NCBI RefSeq assembly: GCF_039729015.1 | Contig: NZ_CP155792.1 | Location: 1,446,001-1,510,000 of the forward strand | Source of the DNA: Blastococcus sp. HT6-30 | GTDB taxonomy: Bacteria; Actinomycetota; Actinomycetes; Mycobacteriales; Geodermatophilaceae | Length of the DNA stretch: 64,000 nt | Reading direction: 5' to 3' | Part shown: positions 1 through 7,898 of the stretch, piece after piece | Numbering within the stretch: the stretch's first letter is position 1 | How the letters are laid out: every line of letters starts with the position of its first letter | Made by a program: the position numbers and the translations under genes | Notes under the pieces: generated by a model | The model's input: only the letters and a program-made list of their open reading frames with translations | Told to the model about the DNA's origin: nothing | The model's database searches: none

Positions 1-674
1 ACGTGCTCCCCGGCGACCTCGTCTTCCTCGGCTCCGGCGAGGCCGGGCTGGGGCATGTCGGCATGGCGCTGGACCAGCGCACGATGCTCGCCGCCGACGC
101 CCGGGCCGGCGCCGTGGTGGTCCGGACGCTGCCGGCCGACCAGGTGCTGGCGGTCGGGCGACCCGGCCTGGGCCAGCGGCCCGCCGTCCCGGTGCCCGGA
201 CCGGCTCCGGGGGCGCTGCGGACCGAGTGCGGCAACACGGTCTACCCACCGAGCTATGACGGCGCCCGCGCCTGGGGTGGCTATCCGAACGGGCTCATCC
301 CGCCCAGCGCGATGTGCCCGCTGGGCGTCGGCGGGCACTGGCTGCGCTGCGACGCGGCGGCCGCCTACCGGGCGATGTCCTCGGCGTACTCGGCCGATCT
401 CGGCGCTCCGCTCTGCATCACCGACTCCTACCGCACGTACGCCGGCCAGGTCCGGCTGTACGGGGAGAAGCCGGCCCTCGCCGCGGTCCCCGGCACGAGC
501 AACCACGGCTGGGGCCTCGCGGTGGACCTCTGCGGCGGCGTCCAGTCGTTCGGGACGCGGCAGTACTCCTGGATGGTGGCGAACGCGGGCCGGTTCGGCT
601 TCCTGCACCCGACCTGGGCCGATCCCGGCAACGGGCGTGAGGAGCCCTGGCACTGGGAGTACGCCGGCACGTGA
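1..674 (+). CDS. NlpC/P60 (C-terminal part) fused to VanY-type D,D-/L,D-carboxypeptidase; 5' end off the window
   Basis: The gene enters from the left edge, so its N-terminus is missing. The first ~50 visible residues (PGDLVFLG, then GHVGMALD) are the end of an NlpC/P60 domain, including its His region; the catalytic Cys would lie upstream of the window. After a short linker comes a peptidase M15 (VanY) domain: SYRTYAGQ, the zinc motif SNHGWGLAVD (H168 and D175 of the visible part) and the final EPWHWEY (H217). Enzymes of this kind trim peptidoglycan stem peptides outside the membrane. Two hydrolase modules in one chain would cut two different bonds. It is followed by a small Cys-rich gene and then another NlpC/P60 gene. 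Domain calls are firm; substrate is inferred. Confidence 0.85.
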   Translation, partial: VLPGDLVFLGSGEAGLGHVGMALDQRTMLAADARAGAVVVRTLPADQVLAVGRPGLGQRPAVPVPGPAPGALRTECGNTVYPPSYDGARAWGGYPNGLIPPSAMCPLGVGGHWLRCDAAAAYRAMSSAYSADLGAPLCITDSYRTYAGQVRLYGEKPALAAVPGTSNHGWGLAVDLCGGVQSFGTRQYSWMVANAGRFGFLHPTWADPGNGREEPWHWEYAGT

Positions 675-756
675 GGCCGGCTGCCGGACGGCGGCGCGGC
701 GGAAATGTCGGCGCCTCGCCCTACCGTGCGGAACGACTCACGGAGGAGAAGAAGCG

Positions 757-1077
757 ATGCTCATCGACTGCGACACCTGCACCGTCCGGGGGACCGGCTG
801 CGCCGACTGCGTGGTGACCGTCCTGCTCGGCGCGCCGCCGGGATGGCAGGGGACCGACCCGGTGGTGGTCCCGATGACCGGCCGCTCGCGCGGTGGGTCC
901 GCAGCGGCCGCGGCGGAGGACGTCGTGGTGCCTCCGCCGGGCGTGGTGGTGGAGTTCGACGACGTGGAGCGCCGGGCCGTCCGCGCGCTGGCGGAGGGAG
1001 GGCTCGTGCCTCCGCTGCGGCATCCTCACGGTTCCGACGGTCACGGTGGCGAGGGGCCGGGGCGGCGCACGGGCTGA
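757..1077 (+). CDS. small Cys-rich conserved hypothetical protein (106 aa)
   Basis: The ATG at 757 follows a good ribosome site (GGAGGAGAAG, 742-751). The protein starts MLIDCDTCTVRGTGCADCVV, with four cysteines in the first 19 residues (two CxxC pairs), then a segment rich in Gly, Ala and Val, and a His/Gly-rich tail. There is no signal peptide or membrane segment. The Cys cluster could bind zinc or an iron-sulfur centre. I do not recognise a characterised homologue. It sits between two peptidoglycan hydrolase genes, which is its only functional hint. Codon use matches its neighbours. Confidence 0.75.
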   Translation: MLIDCDTCTVRGTGCADCVVTVLLGAPPGWQGTDPVVVPMTGRSRGGSAAAAAEDVVVPPPGVVVEFDDVERRAVRALAEGGLVPPLRHPHGSDGHGGEGPGRRTG

Positions 1078-1188
1078 TCGTCCCGGTGCCGGTCGCGGTG
1101 TCCGCCCGTGCACCCGATCGGGTGAACGCCCAGGTGGAGGGGCCGTGCGGGACGGGAAGCCGAGCGCATGCGTTCCCACGGTCCACAT

Positions 1189-1218
1189 TTGTCACAGGCG
1201 CATCACGATCGTTAAGGT
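1189..1218 (+). promoter_or_regulatory. promoter for the riboswitch-ripC transcript
   Basis: TTGTCA (1189-1194) and TAAGGT (1213-1218) are separated by 18 nt, a good housekeeping-sigma arrangement. The predicted start near 1225 lies just ahead of the c-di-AMP riboswitch at 1255-1436. Confidence 0.5.
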
Positions 1219-1254
1219 CGTCGCCGTTCGGCCGGGTGGTCGTCATCCGTCGAA

Positions 1255-1436
1255 GGGTGGCCCCGACCGAACACCGCCTAATCACCGCGCGGCGTGCAGC
1301 ACCGGCGCCCGCGGTGTACCGGGGACCCACCGCAGTTCCGGGGTGAGTTCTCCTGCGGCCGGCTCGCCGGCCCGCGGGGGATAGGGCCAGTCTTCCCAGC
1401 CCGAACCCGTCAGCTAACTCGGTCGGCGGTTGCAGA
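1255..1436 (+). promoter_or_regulatory. ydaO/yuaA-type c-di-AMP riboswitch
   Basis: The 371-nt gap before the NlpC/P60 gene holds the conserved blocks of the actinobacterial ydaO class in the right order: ACCGCCTAATC near 1272, CCGGGGACCCACCG near 1319-1332, GGGGTGAG near 1339, a TAGGGC block near 1382, and CCGAACCCGTCAGCTAACTC near 1400-1420 just before the start region. In Streptomyces and mycobacteria this class binds c-di-AMP and represses cell-wall hydrolase genes such as rpfA. Motif identity is seen; ligand and sign of control are family knowledge. The boundaries are approximate. Confidence 0.85.
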
Positions 1437-1448
1437 GGAAGAAACGGA

Positions 1449-2537
1449 GTGCCGCCGCACGTGGCGACCCCTCACGCACCGCTGACGCAGGCCCCCGAAC
1501 GAGCTCCCGCCGCCGGCGGGCGCAGCTCCGCGAGCGCCCGCAGCTCCGGACCGCTCCGGTCCGGCGTGCTGGTCAGCGCGGCTGCCGCCCTGACCGTCAT
1601 CGTCATCCCCGGCACCGCAGTCGCCGTTCCCGGTGCGGCCGACGAGGTCGCCGCGCAGGTGGCCGAGGCCAACCACGAGCTCGAGGTCCTCTCCGAGCAG
1701 CTCAACGACGCACGCGTCGCGCTCGAGAGGCACGAGGGCGCCGCCCGGGCCGCCGGCGACGCCGTCGCGGCCGCCGAGGCCCGGCTCGGCGCCCTGGACG
1801 GGCACATCCGCAGGCTCGCCCGCAGCGCCTACACCGGCAGCGGACTGACCCGGCTCGACGCCCTGCTGTCGAGCGACTCGGCCGACCAGATGGTGTCCCA
1901 GCTCGGGATCCTCGACGCGATCGCCGGGCACACCAACGAGGTCCTCACCGAGGTCTCGTCGGCGGCCGACGACGCGGAGCAGTCCCGGAAGGCCGCTGCG
2001 AAGGCCGCCGAGGACGCCCGGCGCACCGTGGTCGAGATCGCCGCGAAGCAAGAGGACCTCGAGACGAGGATCGCCGACTACCAGCGGCGGTACGACGCGC
2101 TCACCGCCCCGCAGCAGGCCCAGGTGGCCCAGGCGCACGGTGGCAACAGCCTCCCCGCGCCCACGGCGGTCACGGCGTCCAGCGCCGCCGCCCAGGTCGC
2201 GGTGAACACCGCGCTCGCGCAGATCGGCGATCCGTACGTCTGGGGCGCCGGTGGGCCGAACGCCTTCGACTGCTCGGGCCTGACGTCCTACGCCTACGCC
2301 GCGGCCGGCGTCACGCTGCCGCACTCCAGCAAGTCGCAGTCGCAGATGGGCCGGCCGGTCTCCCGCGGCGAGCTGCAGCCCGGCGACCTGGTGTTCTTCT
2401 ACACCCCGGTCAGCCACGTCGGCATGTACATCGGCAACGGGCGGATGGTGCACGCCTCCACGTCGGGCCAGCCGGTGAAGGTGGCGAGCGTGGACTCGAT
2501 GGGGAACTACAACAGCGCCCGGCGGATCGTCCGCTGA
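1449..2537 (+). CDS. ripC: RipC-like NlpC/P60 peptidoglycan endopeptidase with coiled coil
   Basis: 362 aa, start GTG 1449 behind GAGGAAG; GTG 1461 is an alternative. An N-terminal export segment (about residues 38-60) precedes a long Ala/Glu-rich coiled coil (about 62-220) with heptad-like spacing. The C-terminal NlpC/P60 domain has catalytic Cys in AFDCSGL, His in SHVGMYIG and a third polar site in MVHAST. The layout is that of mycobacterial RipC (Rv2190c), in which an FtsEX-controlled coiled coil gates D-iGlu/mDAP cleavage. It is secreted. The c-di-AMP riboswitch upstream links it to osmotic and wall homeostasis. A strong hairpin (2544-2592) ends the transcript. Orthology rests on architecture and on pimB and fadD15 downstream. 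Confidence 0.88.
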   Translation: MPPHVATPHAPLTQAPERAPAAGGRSSASARSSGPLRSGVLVSAAAALTVIVIPGTAVAVPGAADEVAAQVAEANHELEVLSEQLNDARVALERHEGAARAAGDAVAAAEARLGALDGHIRRLARSAYTGSGLTRLDALLSSDSADQMVSQLGILDAIAGHTNEVLTEVSSAADDAEQSRKAAAKAAEDARRTVVEIAAKQEDLETRIADYQRRYDALTAPQQAQVAQAHGGNSLPAPTAVTASSAAAQVAVNTALAQIGDPYVWGAGGPNAFDCSGLTSYAYAAAGVTLPHSSKSQSQMGRPVSRGELQPGDLVFFYTPVSHVGMYIGNGRMVHASTSGQPVKVASVDSMGNYNSARRIVR

Positions 2538-2543
2538 GAAACA

Positions 2544-2592
2544 CCCCCTGGCCCCCACCGCTCGCAGGCTCGCGGCGGGATCCTGCAGGGGG
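2544..2592. terminator. strong intergenic hairpin after the ripC-like gene
   Basis: Outer stem CCCCCTG (2544-2550) pairs with CAGGGGG (2586-2592). The inside holds a nested GC-rich arm. A 27-nt stretch at 2553-2579 recurs identically at 49020-49046 after dnaE2, and related hairpins lie at 5453-5506 and 20243-20291. Confidence 0.65.
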
Positions 2593-2649
2593 CGCATCGC
2601 AGCGAAGGATGTCAGCCGGCTGATGGACACTCTGCTCCCGCCGGGGGCC

Positions 2650-3033
2650 ACGACGGGCCGGTGACCTCTTCGGAGGCCACCGGATCTCCGTCCGCGGGCC
2701 TGACCGAGGGGTCGCCGACGTCAGCGTGCTCCGCCGCCCGGTGGCCGATCCCCGCCGGCGGCCACGCGCACCCTCCGGGGCGTCCACGAGTGGCTCACCG
2801 CCATCGCGGCCGGCAGGCGCTGGGCATCACCGCCGGGGCGACGGCGACGTAGCACCCGCGCCGGGTGTGGCCTACCGGCCGCTCCGGACGCGCCGCCGGT
2901 CCCCGTGTGGCCGGCCTGGTGGGCCGACAGCCCGCCGTCGAGCCTGGAGGCGTTCCTGCAGTTGGTCTGCGAGGGGTACCCGCGGAGTGCGCCGCCCGCA
3001 CGGGGTTCCCGGGCCGGTGCGGACGGCCGGCGC
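2650..3033 (+). pseudogene. degraded LysR-family regulator, C-terminal remnant
   Basis: No intact frame crosses this 512-nt gap, but pieces of a LysR effector domain follow one another in the correct order in different frames: GVADVSVLRRPVADP (about 2707-2751), RTLRGVHEWLTAIAAGR (2767-2817), LGITAGATAT (2820-2849, then a stop), PGVAYRPL (2861-2884) and DAPPVPVWPAWWADSPPSSL (from 2887) through AFLQLVCEGYP. At least four frame changes and an in-frame stop are needed, so it cannot be functional. The N-terminal helix-turn-helix half is absent. The fragments are seen directly; the LysR assignment comes from recognising the family's typical C-terminal wording. Confidence 0.6.
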
Positions 3034-3036
3034 ACC

Positions 3037-3042
3037 TAGGAT
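3037..3042 (+). promoter_or_regulatory. -10 box of a leaderless promoter (M48 protease)
   Basis: TAGGAT ends 7 nt before the GTG start at 3050, so the transcript is predicted to begin at or next to the start codon. No Shine-Dalgarno sequence is present. Confidence 0.5.
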
Positions 3043-3049
3043 CGACCAG

Positions 3050-4333
3050 GTGGACGGCGGAGGGCGGGCAGGCGCCCGGGCCGCGCTCCTGACGGCGGCG
3101 GTCCTCGGGATCGCCCTCGTCGTCGTGATCGTGGTCCGCACGCCCTGGGAGGTGCTCCCGGAGCCGCCCGGTGGCCACACCGCGCCCGATCCCGCCGCGG
3201 GGCTGGCTCCTGCGCAGCTGGACCGGGCGGAGGCCTTCGCGGCCGCCCTGCGCCCCGCCTCGCTGCTCTCGATGGCGCTCGGGCTGGCCGTCTCGGCGGT
3301 CCTGGGCCTGACCCGGCTCGGCGGCCGGCTCGTGCACGCCGTGGCGGCCCCGCTGGGCGGCCGCTGGTTCGTCCAGGTGCTGGTCGGCGTGCCGGCCCTC
3401 GTGGTCGTCGGCCGCCTGGCGACTCTCCCGGTGTCGGCCTACGCCGAGACGGTCCGCCGCCGGTACGGCCTGTCCACCCGCGGGTGGGGCCTCTGGCTGC
3501 GCGACGTCGCCGTCTCGGTGGCCATCAGCGCGGCGCTCACGGCCGTGGTGGTCCTGGTCGTCCTCTGGCTGGTGCGCCGCGCCCCGCGCACCTGGTGGGC
3601 GTGGGCCGGGGGAGCGGCGGCGGCCCTCGTGGTGATCGGTTCCTTCCTCTACCCGGTGGTCATCGAACCGGCGTTCAACTCGTTCGAGCCGCTGCCGGCG
3701 GGGGAGCTGCGCACCGACCTGCTCGCGCTGGCCGACGAGAACGGCACCCCGGTGCAGGACGTCCTCGTCTCCGACGCCTCCCGCCGCACGACGGCCCTCA
3801 ACGCCTACGTCTCCGGCTTCGGGTCAACCCGCCGCATCGTCCTCTACGACACGGTCCTCGCCGAGCTGCCGGAGGAGGAGATCGAGTCGATCGTCGCCCA
3901 CGAGCTCGGGCACGTGGCCACCGACGACGTCCTGACGGGCACCCTCATGGGTGCCCTGGGCGCGGGAGCGGCCACCGCGCTGGCCGGGTGGCTGTTGACC
4001 CGGCGGGCCCTCCTGCGGCGCGCGGGTGCCGAATCGCCCGGCGATCCGCGCGTCGTGCCGCTGCTGCTCTTCCTGGTGGCCGTGGGCGGGCTGGTCTCGA
4101 CCCCGGTGCAGAACCTGGTCTCCCGGCAGATCGAGGAGCGGGCCGACCTCCATGCCCTGGACCTCACCCGTGATCCGGAGGCTTTCACCGCCATGCAGCG
4201 GCGGCTGGCGACCGCGAACCTCGGCGACCCCGACCCACCGGCCGCCTGGCACTGGTTCTTCGGCAGCCACCCCACCACCGCGCAGCGCATCGCCATGGCC
4301 GAGGACTGGCGCCGGCTGGAGCGGTCGCGGTGA
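3050..4333 (+). CDS. M48 family (Ste24/HtpX-like) membrane zinc metalloprotease
   Basis: 427 aa from GTG 3050, chosen because a TAGGAT -10 box lies 7 nt upstream; earlier in-frame starts run through the LysR remnant. About five membrane segments are visible: near residues 9-27, 65-83, 100-115, 145-170 and 182-203. The cytosolic catalytic motif HELGH follows EEIESIVA, with the third ligand in EERADLHAL and a conserved SHPTTAQRI near the C-terminus. Ste24-type peptidases remove tripeptides or degrade damaged membrane proteins; the bacterial substrate is unknown. The stop overlaps the mannosyltransferase start (GTGA), so the two are translationally coupled. Confidence 0.88.
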   Translation: MDGGGRAGARAALLTAAVLGIALVVVIVVRTPWEVLPEPPGGHTAPDPAAGLAPAQLDRAEAFAAALRPASLLSMALGLAVSAVLGLTRLGGRLVHAVAAPLGGRWFVQVLVGVPALVVVGRLATLPVSAYAETVRRRYGLSTRGWGLWLRDVAVSVAISAALTAVVVLVVLWLVRRAPRTWWAWAGGAAAALVVIGSFLYPVVIEPAFNSFEPLPAGELRTDLLALADENGTPVQDVLVSDASRRTTALNAYVSGFGSTRRIVLYDTVLAELPEEEIESIVAHELGHVATDDVLTGTLMGALGAGAATALAGWLLTRRALLRRAGAESPGDPRVVPLLLFLVAVGGLVSTPVQNLVSRQIEERADLHALDLTRDPEAFTAMQRRLATANLGDPDPPAAWHWFFGSHPTTAQRIAMAEDWRRLERSR

Positions 4334-5451
4334 GCCGCACCCTCGTCGTCACCAACGACTTCCCGCCCCGGCAGGGCGGCATCCAGACGTTCGTCGCGGC
4401 GCTGCTCGCCCGCCGCCCGCCGGACTCGCTGGTCGTGCTCGCGTCGGACTCGCCCGGCTCCGCCGAGCACGACGCGGGGCTGCCGTACCCGGTGGTGCGC
4501 CGGCCGACGGGGATGCTCCTCCCCACCCGGGCCACGGCGCGCGCGGCCGTGGAATTGGTCGACCGGTTCGGCTGCGACACCGCGTTCTTCGGCGCGGCCG
4601 CCCCACTGGGCCTGCTGGCCCCCACCCTGCGGGCGGCCGGGGTGCGGCACCTCGTCGCCGCCACCCACGGGCACGAGACCGGCTGGGTGGCCTTGCCGGG
4701 CGGCCGCCAGGTGATGCAGCGGATCGCTTCCGGGCTGGACGTCGTCACCTACATCAGCGAGTACACCCGGGACCGCCTGGCGCCGGCGCTCGGCGCGCGG
4801 GCGCGGCTGGTCCAGCTCTCGCCCGGTGTCGACGTCGACCGGTTCACGCCGCAGGTCGACGGGGCGCCGGTGCGCGCCCGGTACGGGTTGGGGAAGGCGC
4901 CGGTCGTCGTCTGCGTCTCCCGCCTGGTGGCCCGCAAGGGGCAGGACGTGCTCGTCGCGGGCTGGCCGCAGGTGCTCGCCCGGCACCCCGGTGCACGGCT
5001 GCTGCTGGTCGGGGGCGGCCCGGCGGAGGCCGCCCTGCGCCGGGCGGTGGCCGAGCGCGGGCTGGAGGACTCCGTCGTCCTGACCGGGCCGGTCGACCAC
5101 GACGAGCTGCCCGCGCACTACGCGGCGGGAGACGTCTTCGCCATGCCGTGCCGGACCCGTCGCGGCGGGCTGGACGTCGAGGGGCTCGGCATGGTGTTCC
5201 TCGAGGCGGCGGCCTGCGGTCGCCCCGTGGTGGCCGGCACCTCCGGCGGAGCGCCGGAAGCGGTGCGGGAGGGCGTCACCGGTCATGTCGTGGACCCGCG
5301 CTCACCCGCAGCCGTGGCGGCCCTGCTCAGCGGCCTGCTGGACGACCCGGGCGGGGCCCGCGCCATGGGGGCCGCGGGCCGGGCGTGGGTGGAGCAGCGG
5401 TGGTCGTGGAGGACCATCGCGGCCGACTTCGCGCACGTGCTCGACGGCTGA
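4330..5451 (+). CDS. pimB: GT4 mannosyltransferase, PimB' type
   Basis: 373 aa. The N-terminal half opens VVTNDFPPRQGGIQTFV, the glycine-rich acceptor and donor loop of GT-B retaining enzymes. The C-terminal half has SRLVARKGQDVLV and the EX7E motif (E-GLGMVFL-E) that contacts the nucleotide sugar. The best match is PimB' (Rv2188c), which adds the second mannose to phosphatidylinositol monomannoside from GDP-mannose on the inner membrane face, an early step to PIMs and lipomannan. Position beside ripC and fadD15 matches the mycobacterial order. GTG start overlaps the protease stop. Another hexosyl donor cannot be ruled out. Confidence 0.85.
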   Translation: MSRTLVVTNDFPPRQGGIQTFVAALLARRPPDSLVVLASDSPGSAEHDAGLPYPVVRRPTGMLLPTRATARAAVELVDRFGCDTAFFGAAAPLGLLAPTLRAAGVRHLVAATHGHETGWVALPGGRQVMQRIASGLDVVTYISEYTRDRLAPALGARARLVQLSPGVDVDRFTPQVDGAPVRARYGLGKAPVVVCVSRLVARKGQDVLVAGWPQVLARHPGARLLLVGGGPAEAALRRAVAERGLEDSVVLTGPVDHDELPAHYAAGDVFAMPCRTRRGGLDVEGLGMVFLEAAACGRPVVAGTSGGAPEAVREGVTGHVVDPRSPAAVAALLSGLLDDPGGARAMGAAGRAWVEQRWSWRTIAADFAHVLDG

Positions 5452-5452
5452 A

Positions 5453-5506
5453 GGCCCCGCTGCAGGGTCCCGCCCCGAGCGTGCGAGGAGCGGGGGCAGC
5501 GGGGCC
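5453..5506. terminator. bidirectional terminator between convergent pimB and fadD15
   Basis: GGCCCCGCTGC (5453-5463) pairs perfectly with GCAGCGGGGCC (5496-5506) and is followed by CTCTTT. It lies between two convergent stop codons. The loop carries the TCCCGCC...GAGC...TGCGAG pattern shared, in inverse orientation, with the hairpin at 2544-2592. Confidence 0.75.
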
Positions 5507-5511
5507 CTCTT

Positions 5512-7305
5512 TCAGCGGGCGTAGAGCGCGTCGACCTCCGAGCCGAACTCCTTGAGGACGACGTTGCGCTTCAGCTTCAGGCTGGGCGTCAGCATCCCGT
5601 TGTCCTCGGTGAAGTCGGTGCCCAGCACGGTGAACTTCTTGATGGCCTCGGCCTGCGACACCGCCTTGTTGGCGTCCTTGACCGCCGCGTCGAGCTCGGC
5701 CAGCACGTCGGCGTCCTCGCGCAGCTGCGCAGGCGTCAGGCCGGCGTCCTTGCCCTTGGACTCCAGCCACTGCGGCAGGGCTTCCTCGTCCAGGGTGATC
5801 AGCGCGGCGATGAAGGGCCGCTGGTCACCGACGACGATGCACTGGCTGACCAGGCGGTGTGCGCGCAGCCGGTCCTCCAGCACCGCGGGGGCGACGTTCT
5901 TGCCGCCCGCGGTCACCAGGATCTCCTTCTTGCGACCGGTGATCTTGATGAAGCCGTCGTCGTCGATCTCGCCGATGTCGCCGGTGTGGAACCAGCCGTC
6001 GGCGTCGATGGCCTCCCGGGTGGCCTGCTCGTTCTTCCAGTAGCCGCGCATGACGACGCCGCCGCGCAGCAGGATCTCGCCGTCCTCGGCGATCGCCGCG
6101 GCGACCCCCGGCAGCGGCTGGCCGACGGTGCCGATGCGGAACGCGCCGTCGTGGTTGACGGAGGCGGCGGCGGTGGTCTCGGTGAGGCCGTAGCCCTCGA
6201 ACACCGGGACGCCGATCCCGCGGAAGAAGTGGCCCAGCCGCTCGCCGAGCGGCGCGCCGCCGGAGATGGCGCCGATGCACCGGCCGCCGAGGGCGGCCCG
6301 CAGCTTGCCGTAGACGAGCCGGTCGAACAGGGCGTGCTGCAGCCTCAGGCCCAGCCCGGGGCCGCCGGTGTCCTGGGCGCGCGACCAGTCGATGGCCACC
6401 TGGGCGGCCCGGTCGAAGATCTTGCCCTTGCCGTCGCCCTCGGCCTTCGCCTTGGCCTGGTTGTAGACCTTCTCGAACACGCGCGGGACGGCCAGGACGA
6501 AGGTCGGCCTGAACTCGCCGAGGTCCTCCACCAGGTTCTTCACGTCCGCCGTGTGCCCGATGACCGTGCGGGTCTTGACGGCACCGCACTGCAGGACCCG
6601 GGCCAGCACGTGGGCGAGCGGGATGAACAGCAGGAGGGAGCCGTGCACGTTCATGAACCGCCCCAGCAGGCTCATCCCGTTGTTGATCTCGAACAGGAAG
6701 TTGCCGTGGGTGAGCTCGCAGCCCTTCGGCCGGCCCGTGGTGCCGCTGGTGTAGATCAGCGTGGCGAGGCTGTCGGCGTTCAGCGTCCTCCGGCGGGCCT
6801 CGAGCTCGCTGTCGGGGACGCCGGCCCCCGCCTGGGTGAGCGTGCCGATCGCGTCGTCATCGATGACGTGGACCGACCGGAGCTCCGGCGCCTGGTCCCG
6901 GACGGAGTCGACGGCGGTGGCGTGCTCGTCGCGCTCGACGATGACCGCGGTCGCGCCGGAGTCCGAGAGGATCCACCCGACCTGATCGGGGCTGGAGGTC
7001 TCGTAGATGGGGACGACGACCGCGCCGGCGGTCCAGATGGCGTAGTCGAAGACCGTCCACTCGTAGCGGGTCTTCGCCTGGAGGGCGACGCGGTCACCCG
7101 GGGCGACGCCCGCTGCGACAAGGCCCTTGGCGACCCCGGCGACCTCGCCGGCGAACTCCGCCCAGGTGACGTCGTGCCACCGGCCGTCGCGGCGGCGCCG
7201 CAGCCCCACCTCGGCGCCGGCCTCGGCTACGTTGGTGGCCAGCATGTCGGTCAGAGCCTCGTCGGGGCCGACCTCGGTGCTCACAGGAACGCTGAACTCG
7301 CGCAC
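5512..7305 (-). CDS. fadD15: long-chain fatty-acid CoA ligase (FadD15-like)
   Basis: 597 aa, GTG start. The adenylate-forming signature is complete: phosphate loop YTSGTTGRPKGCEL, GYGLTETT in the A5 region, the DGWFHTGDIG aspartate, the hinge ITGRKKEI, and a C-terminal subdomain. It activates long fatty acids to acyl-AMP and then acyl-CoA. Full length for bacterial long-chain ligases (about 600 aa). It is transcribed toward pimB and separated by a bidirectional terminator, as with Rv2187 and Rv2188c in M. tuberculosis. Chain length preference cannot be read from sequence. Confidence 0.9.
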   Translation of the reverse strand: MREFSVPVSTEVGPDEALTDMLATNVAEAGAEVGLRRRRDGRWHDVTWAEFAGEVAGVAKGLVAAGVAPGDRVALQAKTRYEWTVFDYAIWTAGAVVVPIYETSSPDQVGWILSDSGATAVIVERDEHATAVDSVRDQAPELRSVHVIDDDAIGTLTQAGAGVPDSELEARRRTLNADSLATLIYTSGTTGRPKGCELTHGNFLFEINNGMSLLGRFMNVHGSLLLFIPLAHVLARVLQCGAVKTRTVIGHTADVKNLVEDLGEFRPTFVLAVPRVFEKVYNQAKAKAEGDGKGKIFDRAAQVAIDWSRAQDTGGPGLGLRLQHALFDRLVYGKLRAALGGRCIGAISGGAPLGERLGHFFRGIGVPVFEGYGLTETTAAASVNHDGAFRIGTVGQPLPGVAAAIAEDGEILLRGGVVMRGYWKNEQATREAIDADGWFHTGDIGEIDDDGFIKITGRKKEILVTAGGKNVAPAVLEDRLRAHRLVSQCIVVGDQRPFIAALITLDEEALPQWLESKGKDAGLTPAQLREDADVLAELDAAVKDANKAVSQAEAIKKFTVLGTDFTEDNGMLTPSLKLKRNVVLKEFGSEVDALYAR

Positions 7306-7448
7306 GCCCGGTCCTCTCCTCCCCGCCGGCCGCCCGGCACCGTCGCCTGCGGCCCCGGTACGGGGACGTCCCGGCCAATCTAGCGGCTGGTACTACCAGG
7401 CAGTAGCCGAGCGCCGCAGTGGGCGGGGCCGGTTCACCCGGGAGCGGT

Positions 7449-7454
7449 TAGCCT
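7449..7454 (+). promoter_or_regulatory. -10 box of a leaderless promoter (SRPBCC operon)
   Basis: TAGCCT ends 7 nt before the ATG at 7462; no Shine-Dalgarno sequence precedes the start. It is predicted to drive the four-gene run 7462-10353. Confidence 0.5.
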
Positions 7455-7461
7455 GCTGCCC

Positions 7462-7893
7462 ATGGCCGACCAGTCCACTCAGTCGATCGTCGTAGAGGCG
7501 CCTGCGGCCGAGGTCATGGCGGTCATCGCCGACTTCCCGTCGTACCCGCAGTGGGTCGCCGCCGCGAAGCAGGTGGAGGTGCTCGAGACGGGGGACGACG
7601 GGCGGGCCCGTCGGGTGCACTTCGTGCTCGACGCCGGCGCGGTCAAGGACGACTACGTCCTCGAGTACGCGTGGGACGACGACCGCCGGGTCTCCTGGCA
7701 CCTGGTGCGCGGTCAGATGCAGAAGCGGCAGGAGGGCTCGTACACCCTCGCCGAGACCGGCGGTCGCACCGAGGTGACCTACTCGATCACCATCGACCTC
7801 TCCATCCCGATGCTCGGGATGGTCAAACGCAAGGCGGAGAAGGTCATCCTCGACACCGCGCTCAAGGAGCTCAAGAAGCGCGTCGAGGGCTGA
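7462..7893 (+). CDS. SRPBCC (polyketide cyclase/START-like) protein
   Basis: 143 aa. It begins QSIVVEAPAAEVMAVIADF, the usual first strand and helices of the helix-grip fold, with FPSYPQWV and a long C-terminal helix (KAEKVILDTALKELKKRV). The fold makes a hydrophobic pocket for lipids or aromatic ligands. Counterpart of Rv2185c by position (between the acyl-CoA ligase and the ArsA-like gene). No catalytic residues can be assigned. It is cytosolic, and its adjacency to fadD15 and the ArsA-like gene suggests lipid handling, which is inference. Five nt separate it from the next gene. Confidence 0.85.
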   Translation: MADQSTQSIVVEAPAAEVMAVIADFPSYPQWVAAAKQVEVLETGDDGRARRVHFVLDAGAVKDDYVLEYAWDDDRRVSWHLVRGQMQKRQEGSYTLAETGGRTEVTYSITIDLSIPMLGMVKRKAEKVILDTALKELKKRVEG

Positions 7894-7898
7894 CCTGC

